The position numbers and the translations under genes were made by a program. DNA of 64,000 nt from NCBI GenBank assembly GCA_007922225.1, contig ML679956.1, positions 74,870,095-74,934,094 on the forward strand, in the 5' to 3' direction. This DNA comes from Emydura subglobosa. Lineage: Eukaryota; Chordata; Testudines; Chelidae. The notes under the pieces were generated by a model. It did not search any database and was not told the DNA's origin. It was given only the letters and a program-made list of their open reading frames with translations. Shown here piece by piece: positions 31,779 to 43,989 of this stretch (positions within the stretch are counted from its first letter, which is position 1; every line of letters starts with the position of its first letter).

Positions 31779-32219
31779 CCCTAGAGTATGTCCAGTGAGG
31801 GAAGACGCTGGCACTAGCCTGAAGCTGATGAGAGAGAGGGGCTGAGCCAGGCAAATCTAGGAGGTTCTGGCTGAGGTTTGCCCAGTGTCCTTCTGTTCAT
31901 TTGAATCCAAAGCGAAGTCCAGGCATGCAAGGTCAGATGGGTCCTAAGCAATCCTGCAAACACCACTGGGTTTTGGGTTGATGTCTCCAGAATTGCTGAT
32001 GGTTTGAAGACACATAGCCTATGGATTACATTCAGAATGACCCCCCCAGGCTCACTGGGGTCTAGGATGCCCATCCCGCTTCCCACATGCTGCTGCTTCG
32101 TCCATCCACTGTAACTCTGGTTGCCTCTCTGCTTGCTCTACAGTAAAGAGGGTAGAGTCCTCTGCCAAGGGCAGGAAAGGTGGGATCTATATAACACTGC
32201 AGCGCTGCACCTTATAAAC

Positions 32220-32400
32220 TAGGGCTGGTCAAAAATTTTCCATCTAAACGTTTTGGACAGTAAATTGGATTTTCCACTCACGCCGAACGAACGCGCTTGG
32301 GCTTCTCGAGAAAAAGTCCCTCTTTTCTGTGAGAAAACGTCAAGAACCTAATTTGTTTTCATTTTCGTCAAAATTGTCCAGGCGCGGGGTTATCCCATTT
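32220..32400. repeat. AT-rich 'aaaattttcc' dispersed repeat
   Basis: 'agggctggtcaaaaattttc', 'catctaaacgttttggacag' and 'ttttcgtcaaaattgtcc' match the texture of the repeats at 20395-21200. Confidence 0.5.
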
Positions 32401-32578
32401 CCCGACCTGCTCTGCTCGAACAATGTGATCCCCGTTGGGGCTAGCCCGGTCTCTTGGCTAGTGCAGAAGGGCTGGAGTGAGGTTTTGCTCTTCCATGCTA
32501 CTCTCCTTTTCCTTGGTAGCATGGTTGACCTCAAGCAGACAAGAGGAGTGCATAGGGGAGGTGCATAGAGTGAAATAA

Positions 32579-32896
<318 letters not shown>

Positions 32897-32949
32897 TAAC
32901 CCTACCCCAGGAATGCTCTGAAGAGGTTTCCTGTGTATCTCGTAAAGCA

Positions 32950-33330
32950 CTGAAATTAGAGCTTGGAAAAGAACAGATTTTTTCGGTTCATTGGCAATTT
33001 TGAAAAGTCGGGAAAAAATAGTTTCCGGTTGAATTAAATGTTTTATTAGATAAAATCAAAACTTTTCAATTTTGACCATTTTTAATGGTTTTTGACATTT
33101 TAAAATAAAATTAAAGGCAAGTTTTAAACAAAAAGTCATTTCAAACCAAAATAATTGAAACCGTTTGTTTCAAAAATGTCTAAACCAAACATTTTAATTT
33201 TTCTGAATTGTTTTAAAATGAACAATTCGGTAAAACTGACATGTGAATTGGTGAAACGTTTGGGCGTTGCCAAAGCTGCATTGGTTTTTGCTGGAAAAAG
33301 AGGACTGGCCGAAAAATTTCACCCCGCTCT
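32950..33330. repeat. AT-rich dispersed repeat
   Basis: 'gagcttggaaaagaacagat' followed by dense 'attttgaaaag', 'aaaacttttcaattttgacc' and 'ggccgaaaaatttcaccccg' blocks. Internal inverted similarity fits the same family as 20395-21200. Confidence 0.5.
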
Positions 33331-33533
33331 AAATGAAATGTACGTGTTCTCCAGAACTAGTCTATGAAGGAGATGAGAGATGAATGTTTTGGAGACAATG
33401 CTGCTTTCCTTATCCTAATAAAGTTCCTTGTTTAGTGTTAGAAGAAAGCGACTCTTTTGGTGCGTCTTCACCATTGGCGCACGGCAGCTGGCTCGCCAGT
33501 TGTCCCTAATTCAGGCAGTTTTTGAATGCAGGT

Positions 33534-34500
33534 TGTCACAGTTTCAGGGTAACTGCAGATGTATTATCCTCCTGAGGTCTTCTTCAGGAGTGCCTGGTCT
33601 TGGGTCTCCAGCCATCACCTGTCTCTTGGCAGGGACCCTTGTCCCCCTTCCTTCTGACTGGGAATTTATGGCTGTCCAGCCCCGGGCCATACACTTGTGA
33701 TATCTCCAAGAAGAGCTGACAGACACCCAGTCCTCTGCTTTATAGTGTCTCTCCAAAGACAATGACAGTTTTTTTTGTTTTTTTTACCAGTGACCATACA
33801 ACTCTTCCGAAGCAAAGTGCATTTATTCTTAGGGCAAGTGCATCACCAAGAAAGCATATACAAAACAATAAAACGATTTAAACACTCAACAGACATACCG
33901 GGAATCACCCGTGTTCCACATGGAGGTTGTGGTAGGCCACAGTCTTTCCAACCCTTCCACAAGGGTTGGGGCTGCTCTAGGACCAAAGGTCCTGTCCGTT
34001 TGGTGAATCAAAAGGAAGCCTTGAGTCTAAACTCAACCTTTTATTCCAGAAGTCTTGCTCTGTCTCCCAGCCTCCTGAAAATGGGTGAAATCAGTCGCTC
34101 CCTCAGTGCCTTAGGAGGTCAAGCTTCAAAGACTGGGAATCTACATAGCCAGTCTTGAGATTTTGGATAAATCACCCTCGGGTGATTCCGTATTCCGCAG
34201 GAAACCAACACAACTAGCCAAGAACACACAAGTACACATCACCAGTACTGGTGCAAAGGGCGATGAGTATTCTACAGCTCTTCCTGTTTGGCCCATCTCA
34301 GAATAATGGCTTTTTGTGGTGGTCGTGATTTCAACATAACATGCAATATGGCCGCCCAAAGGTGCGTCGTGTAGCTGCAATATCTGTTACACGGGTCTAC
34401 CGGCTAGTGGCAGAGCTTCAGGGTGGGTCTGCTCCTTAAAGTGACTGTGTAAAACTGACTCTTTTCTTCTCAGTGGATCTCAGTCAGAGCCAGAATAAAC
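33534..34500. repeat. LTR-like dispersed repeat
   Basis: It begins TGTCACAGTTTCAGGG and contains 'caactcttccgaagcaaagt' and 'gcatttattcttagggcaag', blocks I recognise as a common turtle LTR-type repeat. There is no coding sequence and no second LTR nearby, so it may be a solo LTR. The 3' boundary is uncertain. Confidence 0.45.
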
Positions 34501-35223
34501 TGAGGCAGGGTGATTTTTCTATGCTTGTTAGTCCTGCAGAGCTATGAGAGGGTGAACTAGAATTTCTTCCTCCTGGTCCATGATCAACAGGATTGTTAAT
34601 TAAGTTACAGGCTCAAAGGCTGCTCTTCAGTCTTGGAGGACAGTGGGGCTTAAAAGGGGTCAGAGCAGGCAAAATGTGGCCTGCTGGTGATATGCATGAG
34701 AAGGAAGACTAGACTGTCAGATCCTAGGCTGTGTTTGCAAGGCTGGTGGTTCGAAAACCCCCCCCTTTACTGAGCAAATTTGACTTGGATTCATTGCAAG
34801 ACATACGAACACCATCTATTAGTTACTACTCTTTATCAGAGAGAAACAAAATAGGAGACAGCACAATTTTTTGTTTGTTTCATAAATACTAAAAGAGTGG
34901 GTGAGAAATACTAAAGGTCAGAGAGAATAGAGGAGGCTGGGCAGCACGGCCAGCAAGTTACAGAAGGTGTTTGTATTGTTTCATAAAAGTTATCGCTGCT
35001 TTTTAAAATAATTGCTTCCCATTTGCCCCACCTTTCCTGTGCTAGCTCATTTCTCGTTGGTTCACATTGCAGCCCTCTGATGTGCGAAGTCTGGATCTCC
35101 TTACTTTGGTGTGCCGATGGTGGGATCTATCCGGAGGGAGCAGCCGGGGATGTTCTCGCTGTTACGGTCCCTTTGCATCACTTCCCTCTTCGGGTCTGAT
35201 TGCCTTTTTGTCTTCATTCGTAG

Positions 35224-35339
35224 CTCACACCAAGGATATGCCGTTCACGTGCGAGACGTGTGGAAAGTCGTTCAAACGCAGCATGTCCCTGAAAGTCCAT
35301 TCTCTTCAGCACTCGGGGGAAAAGCCTTTTAAATGTGAG
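35224..35339 (+). CDS. ZBTB47: ZBTB47 exon: end of finger 4, finger 5, start of finger 6
   Basis: A 116-base exon. Acceptor 'gtcttcattcgtag' ends at 35223; donor GTAAGA starts at 35340. Read in phase with the previous exon it gives [20 protein letters not shown], then [10 protein letters not shown] (finger 5), the H-S-G-E-K-P-F linker and the first Cys of finger 6 (KCE), ending in phase 0. The TGEKP-like linker is typical of tandem C2H2 arrays. The poly-A run near 35376 lies just downstream in the intron. Read past the donor, the frame would end within about 25 codons and resembles nothing, so the donor is well placed. Confidence 0.95.
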
Positions 35340-36019
35340 GTAAGAGAAGAAATTCTGCAGACAACCCACCCGCTAAAAAAAAAAAAAAAATCCCTCCCCC
35401 CCACTCCCTGATCGTGATGAGTCACGTGCTGTCTGCCTGGCGCTTCCAGTCTGAAATTAGCACACACTCATGCCTGGTTCCCACCAGAAGCCCTTCTGCA
35501 TCTTAACCCTTTTGTGCCAATCTCTTTCCCATTTCTTGTAACCAGGCAGATCTTTCGGTCAACCAAGCCTTGCCATACGCTCTACAAATGCTAATTTATC
35601 CTTCCACAAGGCCCCTAGGAAGGAGATAACACCTAACAAACTGGCAAGTCATCACCATAATCCCCACAAAATGCTTGATAAAAAACCGTAAAAATCTGCG
35701 TTTTTCCACGATTAAAATGAAACCTGACAAAGCGGGAGCCCCACTGCCTGGGTCTGATATCCCAAGCCCCTCCAGATTCTCTGTAAAAATGCAAATTCCG
35801 CCTTTTTTCATGGCAGACGGATTTCTAGGACCCCTGGTCATCACTAGCATGATCGTTCATCACTGCCGTCCTTTGGATGTAATTTGAATTGCCCGCAATC
35901 TCCTTCTAGTCCAGGTCAGCTGTGCTTCTGGAGCAGGTCCCTGTCCCCTGGGGTCTCTGCAGATGGCTGCTCTGCTCTTGTTAGCAGCAGCCGTAGTGTG
36001 CAGCGGATTAGTTACGTTA

Positions 36020-36065
36020 GTACTGTGCTCATTTTACAGGTAGGGAAACTGAGGTCTTACAGGTT
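36020..36065 (-). repeat. MIR core fragment, minus strand
   Basis: 'cattttacaggtagggaaac' then 'tgaggtcttacagg' is the reverse complement of the MIR 'cctcagtttcc...tgtaaaatg' block. Confidence 0.6.
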
Positions 36066-36184
36066 CTGACTTGTCCACACGCTCAGGAGTAAATATCAAG
36101 GGTGGGGAAGGAATTCTAGCTCTCTGTATCTTACCTGCAACCCCGTTACTTATGTCTGTTACCAGGTTTCACTCATTATCCTGA

Positions 36185-36370
36185 AGAGCGAGTTAAGGGC
36201 TTAAGCCAGCCTGTAACTTTTGGAGGTCAGGAAGAAATTGTCCTAAGGGGCAGGTTATCCCATAAACTACCTAAGCTACCCTCTGAAGCAGCTGGTGCTG
36301 GTCACTGTTGGAGACAGGATACCGGACGCGATGGACCATGAGTCTGATCCAGTCTGGCAATTCCTGTGTT
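36185..36370 (+). repeat. CR1/L3-type LINE 3' tail, plus strand
   Basis: 'ttggaggtcaggaagaaatt', 'ggagacaggataccggacgc' and 'tgatccagtctggcaattcc' form the sense 3' end of an L3/CR1 family. The copy at 39191 is the opposite strand of the same family. Confidence 0.7.
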
Positions 36371-37509
36371 TGGTGGAGGAAAGAAATGGGATGGTTTGGG
36401 GACTGGCATTGAGATACAGAGTGTTACGCCTCCCAGGTCACCAGTTCACAGCCCCTGGCTGTTTCATGGTCGTGGTTCAGTTTGGGTGGGGATGTCTCGG
36501 CCCAGTTTTCGTTGGACCGGTGTCCATGCCACAAAATCAGCACCACAACCGGCACCAGTTGTTACCCACGTTGCCTGCACGAGCTGAGGGGCCCAAGGAT
36601 GGAATGGGCACGCGACTGAGTGACTGTCTCGCGCACAGGGTTGTCCTCCTGGCTCTGTGTTGAAGCATGTTGAGAGGGCAGCCTGTGGGTAGCTCGCACC
36701 GTCTCTGCCTCTGCGGTTGCTACTTGGTGGATGCAAAAGAGATCCTCGCGCTGGAGGCCTCTTCGTTCTGGAGCTCTTCACTGCTTCTCCAGAATAGTTG
36801 TGGGTTTTTTAAATGCTAATAAACTTCACGTCGTTTGAATTCAGAACTTGCAGTTCCTCGTGCAGCCTTTCTCCTTGCTCTAGCCCGGAATGGCTGTGCT
36901 AATCGTTGCTTATGTCTCCCTTTTACGGCTCTGATCTCAAATATGGTCCCATCCAGGGCAGCAATCCCCAGAGGTTAGTGTAACTGCCCTCTCTTTGTTT
37001 GAGGCGTTTCGGTGTCACCCACGTTGATACCAGTATCTTTGTCCTCCTTTAGTGGCTGGATGGCTCATAGACAGTTACGGAGTCCTCCCTTCAAGTTAAT
37101 GAACCTGGTCCAATATCTCAGGCAGGAGAGGTTAGTGCTTCTAGGTACAGAGCTCCTAGGTTCAATCCTTGCCAATGACCCGCCCAAGGGTTACTCAAAT
37201 GGCCCTGACATCAGTAAAACAATGTTTCTCTGCGTGGTTCAAGCCAGTAAACAGACAGAATCTCTGCCCTGAGGAGCTTACAAACCGCTGTCCAGCCAGC
37301 ACAGACACAGCTATTTGGGTACCCGTGGGAGTTGAAAGCAGAGTAATAATCGTACAGAGGCAGCTTTGGAAAGGAGGATTGGGAGGCACCTTTGTATCCA
37401 CCACCACCTCTTAAACCTACCCCCCCCCTTCCCACCCCCTGATAAACTGGCTTGCCAGGGTATTTTCCCCTAAGATCATTCGATATGCTGACTTAGAGGG
37501 GTGCACATC

Positions 37510-37640
37510 AGTAGCCTCTACGGGCATGTCTGCACTGGAGCTGGAAGGTGTAGTGTCCACCTGGAAGCGACATCCCCGGGGGAGCTAGCTCTGACGAGCG
37601 AGGCATTACAAATCGAGGTATATCCTTGGCAGCACGAATG
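37510..37640. repeat. MITE-like fragment with 'catgtctgcactgga' end
   Basis: 'gggcatgtctgcactggagc' resembles the terminal text of the copies at 46001 and 41084. The other end is not clear. Confidence 0.35.
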
Positions 37641-37999
37641 GCGGGAGGGCCACCTGGGTACATACCGAGGCTCTCAGATGGGATCGTACTTGGGGGCAGC
37701 CCCTCACGCCGCCACAGCGACGCGCCTCTTTTTAGCCTGCCAGCTCGACTGGAGCAAATGCGGGCGTGTCTCCCTGAGCTGGGAATTACCCCTCCGGCTC
37801 CAGGACAGACGGACCCTAAGAGATGGTATGTTGTGAAACTTCGTCCGCGGAGCAGTCTTGTTGGCCGTAGCTCACTGGGCAGAGGTCAGCGTATTCTGGA
37901 GCAAAAGGCCACTGCTTTGATCATCCCTGCTTCTGCAAAGGGCAGCTTTGGCTCTGGATTGGTGTTTGCTAGGCTGTGTTCAGACTTCACGTAAAAGGC

Positions 38000-38240
38000 A
38001 CATGATCCAGTGGTTACCTAAAGGGCTGGGAACCAAGAGAGCTGGGTGCTCTCCCTGGCTCTGCCAACCATGTGCTTTGGCTGAGTCCTTTAAACTGGCT
38101 GGTCTAGATCCTCAGCTGGTGTAAATGAACACTGCGATTGATGCCAGCGGAAGACTTGGCCTTCTGTGCTTTCGTGACCCCCGTTGTAAGAGGAGGAGAA
38201 TCGTATTTAGCCACCTTTGTAAAGCTCTTTGCTAGACAAC
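38000..38240 (+). repeat. MIR-like SINE, degraded
   Basis: 'gggaaccaagagagctgggt', 'ctccctggctctgccaacca' and 'acctttgtaaagctctttgc' keep the order of MIR head, core and tail, with a diverged middle. Confidence 0.5.
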
Positions 38241-39190
38241 TGTTTTCTTCTCACCCCCCTCTTGCAAAATGACCCTGATGCAAGATGCCCATAGCCAGCC
38301 CTAGAGAGGGTGTGGGTTGAAGGCGGTGCTTAATTTGGCTTGGCAGTTCATAGCCCTGGCAGCTCTGGGCTTGCCATATTGGTTATGAAAGTAAAGAAAT
38401 TGCTTGAACCCCAGCGCCTAATTGCTTGAGTTCTGGCCCCGCTTCCGTTACGAATTAAGCACTGGTTGACGGTCCAGCACCTCCTAAACTATCAGAGCTG
38501 GAGCTCTTTTCTCCACTAGTAATTCATGAATCCCCACATCCGCTACCAGCCTCTTGTCTGCAGCCCTGGTAGATGGTGAGAAATGTTACCATGCAAGTTT
38601 GTAAGGTGTATTGTTTTTAAAATAACTTTTCTCTCTCTCTGAGGCTTGTCCAGTTAGACTCTTGTGCACTGGCCACCTGGCTTTAGCGGCGGAGGGATGC
38701 TAAAAGTAGCACTACATCAAAGAAGTTCCACATGCCCCGTTTTGTCTAGGAAGCCAGGCTTTCTGTCTGTAAGCCCTTACCTGCAGCTGTGTTCTCCAAG
38801 TGCGGAGGGGCGCTGCAGGTGCTGTTTTTGTTCGTGCACACTTTTGAAAGGTGGGTAAGTATTAAATGAAGCTTTCGTTCAATATCTAAATAAGTGAAAG
38901 GCACCACTCCAAAATCTCCAGGTTCTTTCTATGTCTGTTAAAGGTTCAAAAAGCTGGACACAAGCAAGGCAGGTGTCTCTGATTGAAAAAGGCAGTTGAT
39001 CCCAGCCTCACATTTACACCCAGCCTTTGGCTTCCCTTCCCTTCCCCCAACATCCTGGAGGAGGAGATGGGCTTTGCCGCACGCCCTGAAGATCAACAGA
39101 TTAGGGTTATTTTGACCCCAAGGTGGGGAGTGAATTATGCTGTGTTCCAGTACACTGCTGGTTTGGAGAGACTGGTGAGTACCCAGAGAG

Positions 39191-39350
39191 GAACATAAGA
39201 ACGACCTTACTGAGTCAGACCAATGGTCCATCTAGCCCAGAGTCCTGTCTTCCGACAGTGGCCAATGCCAGCTGCTTCAGAGGGAATGAACAGAACAGAG
39301 CAATTATTGAGTGATCCAGCGCCTGTCATCCAGTCCCAGCTTCTGGCAGG
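39191..39350 (-). repeat. CR1/L3-type LINE 3' tail, minus strand
   Basis: 'ggaacataagaacgacctta', 'gagtcagaccaatggtccat', 'ctgtcttccgacagtggcca' and 'atccagtcccagcttctggc' are the reverse complement of a well-known sauropsid LINE tail. Confidence 0.75.
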
Positions 39351-39379
39351 TAGAATTTTAGGAATTCAGAGCAGGATGG

Positions 39380-39600
39380 ATGGTCCAGTGGTTGGGGCAC
39401 TAGTCTAGGACTTGGGGAGATCTACTTCAAGTCCCTGCTCTGCCACAGACTTCCTGTGTGGCCTTGGGCAAGTCATTTAGCTTTCCTGTCCCTCAGTTTC
39501 TCCATCTGTAAAATAGGAGTAAAAGCACTGCCCTGCCTCACAGGGGTGTCCTGAGGATAAAGATATTAAAGATTGCGAAATGCCCAGACACGGGTAAAGG
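39380..39600 (+). repeat. MIR element, nearly complete
   Basis: 'gtccagtggttggggcacta', 'ggccttgggcaagtcattta', 'cctcagtttctccatctgta' and 'cctcacaggggtgtcctgag' occur in order. Confidence 0.8.
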
Positions 39601-39611
39601 GGGCCAGAAAA

Positions 39612-39700
39612 GTGCCATAGATTCCAAGGTCGGAAGGAACCGTTGTGCTCATCTCATCTGACTACAGACATGGATTCCACCTGGCACTAGCACATCACCC
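39612..39700 (-). repeat. CR1 3' tail relic, minus strand
   Basis: 'catagattccaaggtcggaa' and 'ggaaccgttgtgctcatctc' resemble the reverse complement of a CR1 end. Confidence 0.6.
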
Positions 39701-40704
39701 ACCCCCAGGATATTGAAGTGTATTGATGTAACAGACACATTAAAACAACGGTGAGTGTGAATTCAGAGAATCCCGTATTTGGCAGCTACAGTCGTCCTGA
39801 ATTCCATGGTCCTTCCAGCCGCCTGATGTGCAGGGTCATTATCTGCTTGTATCTAAGTTCCCTCAAGGGCCACTTTGCGGCTGGGGCATAAATTCACCAC
39901 TGGAAAACTGCACAGTTGAGAAGAAAGCACTGAATAATCCAGCTGTGTTTCTGTTAGAAACACAAACTTCTTCCAAGCCACAGAGTTTATGGGGGGAACC
40001 GTCTGAAGCCGTGAGCTCGCTTGAGCTGTGGCTTGTATTCTGGCCCAGGAAGGTAGCAAGGTACAAGCTTGCTCGTGTGAAAGATCCTCTTCAGCAGGTT
40101 GCCAACAATACACCTGTTTTACTGTTTCTTTTTATCTGCTGGGTGCTACTGGCCATGCCTGGGAAGCTTGGAGAACTGCCCGAGACTGGGGTTATGCATA
40201 TCTGCTCCCTGATACGTGCACTTCCTGACCTGACCTGGCTTTAGCCCTGAGCCTGTGTAGGGAATTGGCTGTTTTGCTTTCCAGTATCCCCAAGTACATA
40301 GGGCAAGGTGTCTTCCCTCTGGCCTCCGGAGCTGAGTGGCCATACGGTAAATTCTCTTGCCTTAATGCATTTGAATGAGGAGTCTTAACTAGTCTTCTAG
40401 TCTGGGATAAACTTCCATCTAGTGATCCTTCTGTTCCCCTTGATGCTGCTTAGGAATGTAGGATCTATCCTTATGTCGCCAAGCTACGTGCTTCAAAGAA
40501 AGGTGGGCAGCCGCCCGTTAGCACTTGATTGTGCAATAATTTATCGTGACTCTGCTGCTGAAACCTCTTCTAGCATGAAACAGGAAGAATGGGATCCCTG
40601 GGGACTTGACTTCAGCTTATGTAATGGCGGCTGTTGTTCTTACACAGGAGTGAGTGTCTCTGACTGAGTGGGTGGCATTCTTCCCTCAGAGTCAGCCCTG
40701 AACG

Positions 40705-41050
40705 GGAGCCCTCGGCTGGTGGGCACGCACTTTCAGATGAGACGGAAAACCAAAGCGCTGACACTCGTGGTCATCAAAAGTCCCACAGTACATGCTGTGA
40801 GCGCGCCGGGGTCCCGGACAAATTCCAGTGTATACATTTATGTTCCACCTCCTTAAATTACTCCTACGCCTTCAGCTGGGGAAGTCTCTTCCCGACCTAA
40901 AAAGATGGTGCATCGTTACTGGTGCAAGATGGCTGTGGCTGTCCACCCCAGAGGAAGCTGACTCCATTTCTGGAGTGGACAAGTGGTCCCTGAATATACC
41001 GAGTGGGAGCACTTTGGGGTTCTCCAGGCTGAAAGGTGTTGTATGAATGT
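40705..41050 (+). repeat. Ancient vertebrate SINE/LINE relic ('cagatgagacggaaaaccaa')
   Basis: 'actttcagatgagacggaaa', 'gctgacactcgtggtcatca', 'aaagtcccacagtacatgct' and 'ggggtcccggacaaattcca' match the block order of a repeat also common in fish (there 'gatgagacgttaaaccgagg', 'ctgactctctgtggtcatta'). Its tail includes 'gctgaaaggtgttgtatgaa'. I cannot fix the family (DeuSINE or L2-mobilised SINE are candidates). Confidence 0.5.
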
Positions 41051-41083
41051 GTCATCTCTTTAACCATCATGGGGGAAGAGTAC

Positions 41084-41327
41084 GGCCTGATCTACACTGA
41101 TCCGGCGATTCGGCGGCAGCCAACAGGAGTTACGCAAGCTACACAGAGTAGCCTGCGTAACTCCCATCGACTGCTGCGCTTCCCTTCTGCGCGGCGTCTT
41201 CACTGCACTGCGCCACTTGAGGGGGTGTTTTACAGCGTCGACTTCTGGATCAATTGAACAGGTTTACACTGACCACTCCATTGATCCAGAAAGGTCGATC
41301 TGACGCCACCGTCCGTGTAGACATACC
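41084..41327. mobile_element. hAT-like MITE with near-exact 8-bp target duplication
   Basis: The ends are GGCCTGATCTACACT and CGTGTAGACATACC, inverted repeats around a shared 'TCTACAC'. Flanks AAGAGTAC (41076-41083) and CAGAGTAC (41328-41335) match at 7 of 8. The interior includes 'gttacgcaagctacacagag' mirrored by 'tagcctgcgtaactcccatc', an internal hairpin. Copy 25925-26110 is a relative. Confidence 0.75.
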
Positions 41328-41589
41328 CAGAGTACAATCCAAACTAGTGAGTAGCAGTGCCCTGTAACCTGGGGTGCCTTTTACAATGCCTTGCTACTGC
41401 CTCCAATCTGGACTGCCCACAAGCAGCCTCCAGCATGGAAGTCACTCCCAGCCATGTCTGTGTGTGCTGCAGCCAGCCACGCATTGGCGCTTATCGGCCT
41501 GATGTTATTGCAGAGTGATCCCAGCCCTGGATTTTCCCCCCAGGAATATGTGTCCTGTACTGCCCAGCCGTCTGCTGGACAACACAAGC

Positions 41590-42690
41590 TGATATAAAGT
41601 CTGTCATTTTATTAATAGAAATGACATGCACAAATCTTGTCACCCCAGTTGGAGTTTCCCAAACACTTACAATTCAAACACACTGGTTTAGATAGAACAA
41701 GTTGATTAACTGCAGAGAGAGAGGTCTGGTCTACACTACAGACCTATATTGGGCTAACTACGTTGCTCATGGGTGTGAAAAATCCACGCCCCTGGGTGTT
41801 GTAGTTATCCCGACCTAACCTCCCATGTCGACAGCTGTATGTCAGCGGAAGAGCTTCCCCCGTTGACATGCGCTCTTTCCCATCAGCGTGGAGCGTTTTC
41901 ACGGAAGTGCTTGCACCGATGCAGTGTTTTAAGTGTAGACGTGCCCATGGATTTTAAGTGAGTACCAGTAATGAGACATGAAAGTCAGAAATGGTTACAA
42001 GAAGAATTAAGATAAAACACAACTAATGCCTAACTTAACAAACTATGTTAAATTCAAACCAAAATGTTTCTCACCACGTGCTCTCAACAGTCCTATGGGC
42101 CAAAACTTCTTAGGCCAGGACCCCTGCTTCTGTGTAATGGCTGCTTCCTTTGTTCCTTGTGGAGCATGAATCGATGGACAGAAAGAGAGAGGGGGGGGGG
42201 TGCCCTTGGAGTGGTTCCGCTTGCTTTTTCTAGTTCTCTACCCCCTTTAAGAAGCATCTCCAGCTGGGAACCTGGCAACAGGCAGTGTCTGAGGATGGGA
42301 ATCCCAATCTGTTCCTTTGCTAAAATGTAGATTTTTTGCCCGCACTCCCTTTCCCACCCAAAGCATGGCCATTTAGCAGATAATGGCCCATTGTCCTTGT
42401 TAATACCTGACTGAGATGTCAGCCTGCCCTTTGTCTGAGGTGCTGGTCTGGCACTCTCTAGACCTGGAACATGTTTTAGTAACACCATACAGTGGAATCT
42501 TATAATTTTACATTGGTTGCCACACATATTTTACCAGGACAGCAATGCCCAGCAAATTATGAGTTTTCAAATGCTACCTCACAAGGTATTCTTTGTACAA
42601 AGATTATTACAGCAGTGGACACAAGAGTATATTACGTCACAGACAGCTGCACCAGGAAGACCACGTGTTTCATATCCTGACCAGGACACT
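41590..42690 (-). repeat. LTR-like block interrupted by a MITE
   Basis: Minus-strand reading ends with an AATAAA-containing 'attaataaaatgacagac' near 41610. Both this block and 4690-5511 share phrases like 'ccagttggagtttcccaaac' against 'ccaagtggagtctccaacac', and 'aagttgattaactgcagaga' against 'aaattcattaattacagaag'. That similarity suggests a solo LTR of the Gmr1-like family or a relative. The MITE at 41727-41945 splits it. Confidence 0.4.
41727..41945. repeat. MITE-like element inside the LTR-like block
   Basis: Ends 'ggtctggtctacactacaga' and 'aagtgtagacgtgccc' are inverted around 'GTCTACACT'. The interior has 'cccgacctaacctcccatgt' then 'cgacagctgtatgtcagcgg'. No target duplication was recognised. 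Confidence 0.6.
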
Positions 42691-43989
42691 AGGTGCACCT
42701 TGCCCTTGGTCTGCCAAACAAATGGTGTTTGGTTTTGAGTTTCAAAATTCCATCAAATAAATTACACATGGAAGTAATTTTAATCCCAGCCAGATCACTT
42801 TAGGCCTTTGTGCCACCCCGTCCATCAAACTCTCTACAACACTTCCACACCTTGACCGGCATCAGCTTCCTGGACACCACGAACAGCTTCAGCAATGGAA
42901 CTCTATGGACAGTTATATACAAGAAACTCACCAATCACTTCACTTATCTCCACAGATCCAGAAACAGATCCAGACATCCTTGACGCTACAAGCCCCAGCC
43001 ATCAGCCGCCTCTCCCCAGGGCTCACCCTGCTCTGTGCAATGCTCGCCATGCTCCAGAGGCAGCATGTGGGAGGGGGTTGGTGCCATCCCGTTGCCAGTG
43101 CCCCTCCCTTCCCTTGCACTCCCAGAGATGCTGGCAGGATCCAGGAGTTCAGCCATGGGCAAAGCTTGGGCCACATCGGTGCACAGGCTGTGTGGCCCTT
43201 TAAAACTTCTCCAGAGTGCAGCTGACTCCCACTCCAGCTCCAGGTCAGGCTTTGGCTGCAACCTTCAATTCCTTGCAGCTTGCAGCAGCATCAACAGGGA
43301 GCTTTCTTTCCCAGGCTCTGGAGTGGGGATGGGGATGTGTGCCTGTGAAAACAGCTTCCCCCTCCCAGTGGAGTGCAGTGGGAGGGGGTGAAACAGCATC
43401 CTTGGCTTACAGGAACAGTGCAGAACCCGAACTGTTTCTGCTCTGCATGCCAACTTTGCAATACAAGCACCCATATTGCTTTTCTTTTTTTTTTTTTTCC
43501 CCCACCTTCTGCTGCTGCCTGATTGCTTACTTCCGGTTTCACAGGGTGTTCGGTTGACCGGTCAGTTCGTAACTCTGGTGTTCGTATCTTTCAGATTCTA
43601 CTGTATATAGTAAATGAAACAATGAATTCACCCTACTGTGGCTCTTCTGGCTAATGTTGATCGCTAATTTGGCTCCTGAACCACTGAGGTCTGAGTATCA
43701 CGGCTGTAGGGCACTGAAGATAAAATCAGTTTCTCCTAAATTAAACACGTTTTTAGCTTGGCCCAGGGAGGGATTCTTTCTGGGAAGCCGGAGCCCTTAA
43801 GGATTTAGTGTAACGTGTGTGACTGAAATGTGACTTATTAATCCTGAAGTCGTTAGGAGAGGTTTTAATAAAAACTGAGCTAGGGCTTAATAAAAGTTCA
43901 GTAAAGGCATCAGGTGTGTCCTCTTATAATGAGCCTAGTTATTTGGAATATCTTACGATGACATTCTGTTCTTATCTAGGAGTCACCGC

